A DNA stretch of 64,000 bases from Pinus tabuliformis (Eukaryota; Streptophyta; Pinopsida; Pinales; Pinaceae): the NCBI GenBank assembly GCA_031772625.1, contig CM062820.1:88208069-88272068 (forward strand), given 5' to 3'. The notes below the pieces were generated by a model. The model was not told where the DNA came from. It did not search any database and worked only from the letters and a program-made list of their open reading frames with translations. This document shows positions 56,605-64,000 of the stretch, piece after piece. The position numbers and the translations under genes are program-made. Numbering within the stretch: the stretch's first letter is position 1; the number at the start of each line of letters is the position of its first letter.

Positions 56605-57900
56605 GGTATCAAAGCTGAGCTAAGGAAGAGTCAATGAGATCACCCCTTGAAGAAACTGATGATGAAGTTACTCTGTCTTCTCTTTGAGATAATCTAGAGG
56701 AAAAAATAAATCTGAGACAAGCACAAAAGGCTCAAGAAGAACAAGCTAGCTTAACAAGGGCTAGACAAAACTGGATTTGGATGACTCAGAAGCAACATAC
56801 AAACTATGGTTTATTGATAACAGTTACAAATCATTTGTGTTAGCTGGAGATGGGGAAGATTATGTTGGTGAGTCCACATGGGATCCATATTTTGCAAAGG
56901 ATCAAGATCCTAGTCTAAAAGATCATGAAAAGAAAACATATGAAGGTCGAGAGTCGAAATATTCCTCAGAAGAAGATATGTTGAGAAAGAATATTATGCA
57001 ACTAATTCAAGGAATAAGTGATGAAGCTGGTCTCTTTGTTATCAATGCCTTGGCTACATGATATATGAGTTCATGATCAGACAAGGTGAAGTTTTAGAAG
57101 TTGTTGCACATACATATCTTAGGATTGCACTTTTAGCTACTGTCATGGACACTGAATATCAGTCTATAAATTATGGAGCAAGAGAACATGTAGAAGAAAC
57201 TTAAGAGACAGAATAAAATGGAGGAAGAGTTTGAAGAACTGGAAAAAGTAAAGGAGCTTGAGAGCTTGATATTTTCTCTTAAAGGAAGAGAAAAGGAGTC
57301 TGCAGAGCTCTCTTCCAAGACTGAGAAAATGAGAAATTCACTCTTACAGGTAGAGGCTCAAATCAAAGATTTTCAACAAGAGCTTGAAAGTGCTCAAAAG
57401 GGACAATGCCCGAAAGAGTCATCCATCAAGAGACTTGCATCAACTGTTGTGGAGAGAGAGGATAAAAGGAGAAGCTGGTCAAACTGCATGAAGAACTTAA
57501 TGAAACAAAACTTAAATATTTGGTATCTACTAGGCAAACGATTTTTTTGCCAAGCAAGAGGAAGCCAAACTAGTTTAAAGAAAAATTAAATATTCCATAT
57601 GAAGAAGCCATGGGATCCTTGTTGGCTTAGAGCAAGAAAGTTCCACCTTGAAATCCTTATTAGAAGAAGAAAATTCAAGTGTGAAGCACCTAAGTAGTGA
57701 GTTGCAAGGTCAACTGAAAGCTCAGAAGTTTTACAAAGCAAGGTTGTCAATTTATCAAGTGAGTTGACTACAACAGTATGAGTACAAGCATAACCTAGGT
57801 CAGAAATTTCAAATTACTAGGTTGGAAAATGATAGAGATGCAATGTGTGATTCTCTGAAGGAATAAGTACATGGATCAGAACAAAAATCAGCCACTGTGG
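56605..57900 (+). pseudogene. Ty1/copia remnant: primer site and gag-like coiled coil, copy B
   Basis: TGGTATCAAAGC (56606-56617) is an initiator-Met primer site. It is followed by an acidic frame (56777-57061, GEDYVGESTWDPYF) and a coiled-coil frame (57218-57589, KELESLIFSLKGREKESAEL) in different phases, with stops between. The fuller preservation here clarifies copy A 18388-19620. Confidence 0.65.
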
Positions 57901-58050
57901 AAGTAACTTGAAACAAAGTGAAATCCATGTGATGCTAGTTCGGAGAATATGAAAAGTGAATTGATTGATGCCAATTACTAATAATAATTCAAGACTAATG
58001 GGAGACTAGAAATATTTGTGATACAAAGGAATTAAAAATTAAAATCAAAC

Positions 58051-58200
58051 CTGCATGGGCCAGAATTGAATATACTCGGAAGCCCTGTATTTTCAGAAAA
58101 TGAAACCACTGTGCCAGAAGGCCCCATTACCCATCTCACACTATTTGATGCAAGAATCATAGCACTAGCAGCCTTCTCCTATTCATAAACACATCTTAAT
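58051..58200 (-). pseudogene. INO80 subunit B-like (PAPA-1) exon 3, copy B
   Basis: This is the counterpart of 19833-19985; the minus strand still reads AASAMILASNSVRWVMGPSG-like text to the CATGCAG donor. Together with the exons at 58275-58357 and 58605-58705 it gives the ordered three-exon run. Confidence 0.8.
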
Positions 58201-58274
58201 ACTAAAACTGAAAGATCCAGGAGAAAGAAACAACTATCCTACACAAAGCCACGGGACATCAAATCACTTATGCC

Positions 58275-58357
58275 ATCTCATATCTTTGCTTCCATAGCTT
58301 ATCTTCCCACTTCTTCCTTAATGAGTCGTGACCTAAAATCTTCTTGATGGCCTCAAC
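58275..58357 (-). pseudogene. INO80 subunit B-like (PAPA-1) exon 2, copy B
   Basis: VEAIKKILGHDSLRKKWEDK then LWKQRYEMA follows a TATAG acceptor. It is closer to the family consensus than copy A, which has lost about 20 bp. Confidence 0.8.
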
Positions 58358-58604
58358 CTATAATATAAAAGCACATAAGCATGTTACATTAAATTTTTTA
58401 TATAAATTTTCTATGAGAAATATGCCCACTAGAAACTCCCACGATTGTAACCCCACCCACCCACACATAGCCATGCATACCTCAATCTCATTGGCAACCT
58501 TCTCTACTTACACTTAGTTACATTAAATTTTTTATATAAACTTTCTATGAGAAATACGCCCACTAGAAACTCCCACGATTGTAATCCGACCCAGGGATGC
58601 ATAC

Positions 58605-58705
58605 CTGAATCTCACTTGCAACCTTCTCTACTTGCATCTTGCATCTCTAAGCTACCTCTGCTTTCTTCAATTATTGTTCCACCTCTGATATCTTTTCTTT
58701 CCATT
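58605..58705 (-). pseudogene. INO80 subunit B-like (PAPA-1) exon 1 of the fragment, copy B
   Basis: A GACAG acceptor precedes EWKEKISEVEQ, a stop, LKKAEVA, a stop, then KMQVEKVASEIQ and the GTATG donor. There are two in-frame stops here versus one different stop in copy A. Confidence 0.8.
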
Positions 58706-59810
58706 CTGTCAAGTAAGCAAGTACATTTTAGGAGAAAAGAAGGAGATGCCTTTACAAATTCTTTTGAACCCACGTGGTTTCACATCCTCATTATTAATAA
58801 TGAGATAACAATAGAACAAAATTGCACAAGAATTTCATCTTGCTCACTTTCAATGATAAAATTTACATTATAATTCCCCTTACGAGAGAAAAAAATCACA
58901 CTTTAGCATTAATCATAATAATTAAATAAATGGGGCATATATGTGTAAACATGCATATACCAATTTCATCTAGAAACGTTTAACATATATCAGAATAGAT
59001 CACAAAATAATGGACATAAAAGTGACAACATACAAATACAAACTGCATGCAGCATCAGAAATACATCAAATAGCATATATTATACATTTACAAATTCGCT
59101 GGCTCAACCCATTCAGTGCTACAAATTACAAATGTGAGATTGCAGAGTCAAGACTCACCAAGATGTATTTGTCAATATTGTGGACCTCCCTTGATGGTCC
59201 TAACTGGTTAGGTTACCAAAACTGCAACCAACTAGTGTACACTGGGTACCATTCTTGAAGAGGGAAAGTGCCGAGTGGGTTTCCCCATGATGTGCATTTC
59301 CTTGGTGAAAGAACTGATTATTAATGTACTAGTGCAGTGCCAGTGGCAAGAGGGGAATGAAGAGGGAACTTTGTGCAGTTATCCTCTACCAACGGTTTTG
59401 AACATACATTTCAAGGTCTAGGCAAATGTCCTGCTCTCACAGGTAAGAATGCACTATGCAGACGCCTCTCAAGAAATAATGCAAAAGTGCCAACAAATAA
59501 TTACAAAGGAATAATAATAAGTAACTAGAATTGGAAAATTAGAAGAATTCAAGATTAAGTATAGTACTCTAGAGAAAACAATCCAGCTCTAGAACTTTGG
59601 GCTGAATTCAAGATTAAGTATAGTACTCTAGAAAAAACAGTCTAGCTCTAAAACTTTGCTGTTTTTCTTGCACAGTGTACATAGTTATTCGCTGAATGTT
59701 GGCAACCTAAGATGTAACTATGTACAAGATAAACCTAGTTTTGCAGGGTATATATATATTAACCCGAGATAATTACCAAGGGAAGTCTTAAGTAAAAACC
59801 AACATGCAAA

Positions 59811-59812
<2 letters not shown>

Positions 59813-59876
<64 letters not shown>

Positions 59877-59896
59877 TATATATATATATATATATA
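59813..59896. repeat. (TA)n microsatellite expansion, copy B
   Basis: About 40 TA units with one GA interruption. Copy A has only about ten units at the matching place (21551-21565), with different flanking bases on the left. Confidence 0.9.
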
Positions 59897-60111
59897 TCAA
59901 CCCCAGATTCAATTTTAGATCATCTTCAGGGCTTCCATCCTTTTAACCTTACCAAAACTTTGCAATTGTCTACAAATACACTAATTCCAACACGATAAAT
60001 TAATATAAATATAAATTCACTCTAAAACTTATTTCTATTTTTTTACTTTAAGTAAATTTTTATTTTTATTTTTAATACAAGTATCATTTTGTTAATGTTT
60101 AATATAATGTT

Positions 60112-60860
60112 ATCTAACATAACATGAGATCTCTCCCATTTCAAGCTGTAGAGCACCTCTCGGTGCAATAAAGTGACATAGGCCAATTAATTCACATGTT
60201 ATAAATAATGTTAAGTCATAGTTAGAATAAATTGATCCCTTAGTATAATAAGGTGGTTTTACCAGGGATACAAGATGGTGTATCCCTTTATGTATTGACA
60301 TTCATAATAGTGAATAATAATAAAGTATGATCTTTCTCATTTTCTCTCTACTAGTCTTCTGCTTGCTATTTTGTGTGTGGCATGTGCATCCTCTAACATG
60401 GCATCAAAGGCCACAGTAAGGATTGGCATCCACACTATACAGTCAAGGTTAAAAACTAGATTGATGCAATATATTAGTGCATAATATAGTATGAAGCTAA
60501 AGGATATTGACATGGAATAAGTTAATAAGTGGTCAAACCCACTTCCTTTCCAATTGTAACTCTCCACACAATGTCTTCCTCTATGTATCAACATCCATCA
60601 TGGTTAATAACAATCAAGTATAATCCTTTTCATTCTTTCTCTCTGTTAGTGTTCTACTATTGTGTATGTGGCATGTGCATCCTCTGACATGGCATCAGGG
60701 CCATAAGAAAGATTGACATTTATGCTAGAAAGTGAAGGTTAAAGAATAGATTGATGCACTAAGTGAACACATATCTCATTAAAAGGCCAAAGGAGATTGG
60801 CATTGTAGTAATTTAAGTGGACAAACCTACTTTATTTCTGATCATAATTCTCCTCTAAAT
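60112..60860 (+). repeat. Copia LTR-end plus primer-site remnant, tandemly repeated, copy B
   Basis: This is the counterpart of 21775-22530 with the same two units, each ending 'catgtgcatcctctaaca' or 'ctctgaca' followed by TGGCATCAAAGG or TGGCATCAGGG. Confidence 0.5.
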
Positions 60861-61652
60861 CCATGTGAAATTTTGTTGAAAGTCATAGTTTCACCAAATT
60901 GATGGGAATTTTTACCATGGAACTTTGCTCCCAAGGGCTTTGGTCCATGTCAACATGATTGGTGACCAAGATCACTGACATTTTGAACAAATAAATAGAA
61001 CATGACCCAACTTTACCACACCAAAAAAAATGAACTCACTAAAAAGGTTAAATGTGTCCACTTATTAACTCACTCTAATTGGCCCACATTGAGGCAAAGT
61101 TAACAGCACATAATAAAAAAGAAACAAAGTTCCACCATGCTCAGAAACAACATGAAACTGTGGTAAGGCATTACAAATTCAGAACTCAAAGGAGATGAGT
61201 ATTTGCAATTTTAAATAATATATTTAAAATGGTTTCAGACATTAAAGATGAAATATAAGAAATTAAAGGAAAACAATTCAATAGAAAGATTGAAAGTTCA
61301 ATGTCAAGCGAAGCCATGACTTCCAACAGGATATCATGACAACAAAACAACACAGGATCTACACAATAAAAACTTGATAGTGAAGATGTTACACAGGTAA
61401 CAAGTAGAGGTTACAGAAGCTCAATCTATTTTTGGCAAAAAGTCCAAAACAACACATCCATAGGATTAATCATGGATTCAGACAAATACGCCTAGACTGG
61501 GTCTTTGTGAAGGATATACATACACAGAGACATGCAGAAAATTTTTGAAGTATACACACAGGAATTGTTGCATAGTAAGTCACATAAAAATCCTAACAAA
61601 CAGGAATGTGATTAAGCAATGACAAAACAACAATGTACAAGTAAAGCACATA

Positions 61653-62008
61653 CATATCTGCAAAAGTGCACATTGATGTGGGAAAAAATCTTGAGTTTAT
61701 GAGTTTGTAGACTGGAAGCAGGAGGATGTATGAAAATAGTAGCACAACTTGTGCTCCCAAAGAAATTAGACTGAATGTACAGCTAGACTAGGTTCATTTC
61801 CCGGGAGACTAATTTTCCGTGGAGAATTTGTTTACCGAGTAGATTATGTTTATGGCATGTGATCAGAAGGTATAGTGGTTATGCAGAAAGCCAGTACTTG
61901 GTTAGGGGATTATGGGTGCTGAATTAATGCCACCTGATGCAGGATAATGTTGTTCGACCATAATAGAAAATAGTGCTTGACTCTGACAGCAGCCAGAGGA
62001 TGTACATA
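61653..62008. mobile_element. Roughly 350-bp insertion of unknown type, copy B only
   Basis: Copy A reads straight through (GAACATAGATATTCTATC at about 23311), while copy B has about 350 extra bases between short ACATA direct repeats (61648-61652 or 61652-61656, and 62004-62008). No inverted terminal repeats, A-tail, primer site or ORF were found. Confidence 0.6.
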
Positions 62009-62539
62009 AATTCTGTCAATAATTACCAAAAAAATTAATTATAAAACTTCACAATCTCAGAGATAACTTTTTATTTAGATATTTTAGATTTTCATAAGTT
62101 AATTAAAAATGAAATTGTCACTGCTCGAAGATTTCAGAGGAAGGGATCATGTGTAAAATTTCATAGTATCGAATTATGTTGAAACATGGTTGTGGACCAC
62201 ATGAGGTAAATTTGCAAATCACATGTTGGTTATTGGAGGTAACCATTAGACTGGGGAACCAAAAGAAGAGGAGAAAGGACAACAAAGAGAATCTTGTTGT
62301 ACCCTGGAAACGAAAGTCATCAACATAGCCATACGACTGGAAAAAAAGGTTTGGTTAGCAAGAAGTTTCCCCAAGTGAGAAAAATCATAAAAAGAGGAGA
62401 GAAAAAGCTCCATTAGGCAGCAACAATGCAAGTTGTTGTTTGCTAGAAAAGAAGTGAAGTGAAGGAGATAAAGTTCTTGTTTTCAAATTTCAATTTTGTA
62501 GATTTTTTGAAGTGTGAAATAATAAAGTGGTATTTTGTC

Positions 62540-63010
62540 ATGAGAATGTCATAGCGTATGATGAAGAGGAGGGACTAGTATGTGTCCTTTGGGGAAGTTA
62601 AATCCACGGCACAAACATATACTAAAGGAAAAGATAGGGCCCATGTTGTTAAAGAGCATGAGAATGTACAGTTACATGTAACAAGCAATGAGAAGTTTAT
62701 GTTCAAAAACGGTTCTTTATATTTCTGGTCTAAGTAGAAAATTGCTTTTTGTTAGCCAAATTACAGAGAAAAATCCGCATGTAGAGGTTGTGTTCACAAC
62801 AGACAGATACTTGGTGAATAAAAGGGGCAAAAATATCATAGCTTTGGGGGTGGAACAACATTCATTGTATAGGTTCGAAGATGTGGCAATGAAGAATCCA
62901 AAGGATGTGGTAGATTCACATGAAATGGTGAACAGTAGAGATACTTACGTTGGCTCGCTTTGGCAATGGTTAGCATTTGTGTTTGCAAGATTTATCTCTT
63001 CTAAGTAGGT
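62540..63010 (+). pseudogene. Ty1/copia pol remnant (pre-integrase region), copy B
   Basis: YISGLSRKLLFVSQITEKN followed by FTTDRYLVNKRGKNIIALGV and QHSLYRFEDVAMKNP is clearer than in copy A. The typical histidine-rich integrase start is not reached in frame. Confidence 0.7.
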
Positions 63011-63894
63011 TAGAGATGGTTGTTAATCTACCTACTATTCAGGGGAAGGTTGGAGATGTTTAGCATGTTTGGACAAGGAGCAGAACAAGGAGATTGTTGA
63101 CACAAGCCAAGATAAGAAAGCAAGTAGAGTGTTGGAGTTTGCGAATGGGGAGATTTGGGGGATTCTTGTCACTTTAATTGATCCCAAATTAGTCTGAAGG
63201 GGGTCAAATGATCATTTAGAGAAGGTACCTTTTCTAATAGCACAATCCCTCTCTCCAAAACTAGTACACGCTAGCTCTAAAGGAGTTTTCTAAAAAAAAT
63301 CATATGCTTGAACTCATATTTAAGAGTGACCAGTGCCAAACCTAATGGGTAATGGAAGAAGATAAAAATATAAGAAATTCATCAAAGTAATCAAAGATTT
63401 AAATTTGCTAAATAAAACCTGAAACACTAAGATAAGAAGACACAGAGCCACGATTAAAATCTCAACAAAAATAAGTAAATAAATCCAACAAATATGATTT
63501 TAACATAATCAAATATGTAGTCATATATAGTTCTAAAATAATTGAGATAAGAATTGTTCCAAGGAAACGAAAGGGGCTTGAACGTTTGAAGCATTGTCAT
63601 AACTTAAAACTCCATTGACTTACACAACAATAGACAAGAAAAATTGAATATGGACAAAGATGGAAGAACTGTGAAGGGCAATGATAACTTGAACTACCAT
63701 TCTTTCGTCCTCACACAAAGCAAGCAAAATATAGGTCGCAGGTAAGAAATACCATGCCTTGAATAGGAGGTATAACACTTGTCTACTCATGCATAACCCC
63801 CCTTGATAAAAGCTTGCCTTGGTTAGGCTCAAATGAAGCAACCTAATCATGGCTATAATACCTTTGTCACAGATCCAAAACAGCACAAGCTTTG

Positions 63895-63938
63895 ATTTTT
63901 TTCATGGAGATATTGTGCAATATCTCCATGAAAAAAAT
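63895..63938. other. Long perfect hairpin, copy B
   Basis: This is the counterpart of 25243-25290: TTTTTTCATGGAGATATTG, TG, CAATATCTCCATGAAAAAA. Confidence 0.7.
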
Positions 63939-64000
63939 AATCACAATACCCTCAAGAAAATTGCTTTAGTATGCTCAAAATAGATTCCAAAACATAAAAA

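Larger units (their letters stand above)
36498..64000. repeat. Large duplicated block, copy B (continues past the window)
   Basis: This is colinear with copy A from AGCATTCC at 36498 to the window end, in the same orientation. It contains all the same gene fragments and old copia remnants, plus private insertions at 38621-46200, 48826-49454 and about 61653-62008 and several small tandem duplications. Its left flank includes the intact peroxidase, absent in copy A. Confidence 0.9.

Overview
The window looks like intergenic DNA from a very large, repeat-rich plant genome, most likely a gymnosperm and probably a conifer. This rests on a typical four-exon plant class III peroxidase, many decayed Ty1/copia and Ty3/gypsy elements, scattered exon fragments of plant genes, and a Penelope-like element (RT plus GIY-YIG) of the kind known from conifers as 'Dryad'. 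The species call is inference. Only one gene, the peroxidase at 34619-36035, looks intact.

Layout. 1-1262: 3' end of a chromovirus (integrase C-terminus, chromodomain, LTR). 1263-4764: AT-rich DNA without genes. 4765-5175: a copy of the peroxidase 5' flank. 5176-6662: a minus-strand chromovirus fragment. 6655-25360: copy A of a large duplicated block. 25361-29040: non-coding DNA with two copies of a BOD1/Shg1-like first exon. 29041-31545: a 5'-truncated Penelope-like element on the minus strand, with a hammerhead ribozyme fold at its 3' end. 31690-34365: two diverged copies of the peroxidase upstream region, one carrying a TRIM. 34619-36035: peroxidase. 36498-64000: copy B of the large block, running off the window end.

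Copies A and B are colinear and in direct orientation, roughly 90% alike by eye. Both carry single exons or short exon runs from unrelated genes, all on the minus strand: a metal tolerance protein (MTP/CDF), an acyl-CoA thioesterase, an INO80 subunit B (PAPA-1) protein and several unidentified splice-flanked exons. Both also hold older copia debris. The copy A block is preceded by peroxidase 5' flank but has a chromovirus fragment where copy B has the peroxidase, so the ancestral unit probably included the gene and copy A lost it.

Copy B later gained a 7.58-kb LTR retrotransposon (38621-46200, TSD GATCT) inserted in the MTP exon, a 629-bp minus-strand LINE-type retroposon (48826-49454, 16-bp TSD), a roughly 350-bp insertion near 61653-62008, a (TA)n expansion and several small tandem duplications. 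The LTR element has only a gag-like ORF and no pol, repeated polypurine tracts, and 2.1-kb LTRs with duplicated modules centred on GCGTATAC-type palindromes. It looks like a non-autonomous relative of SIRE-type copia elements.
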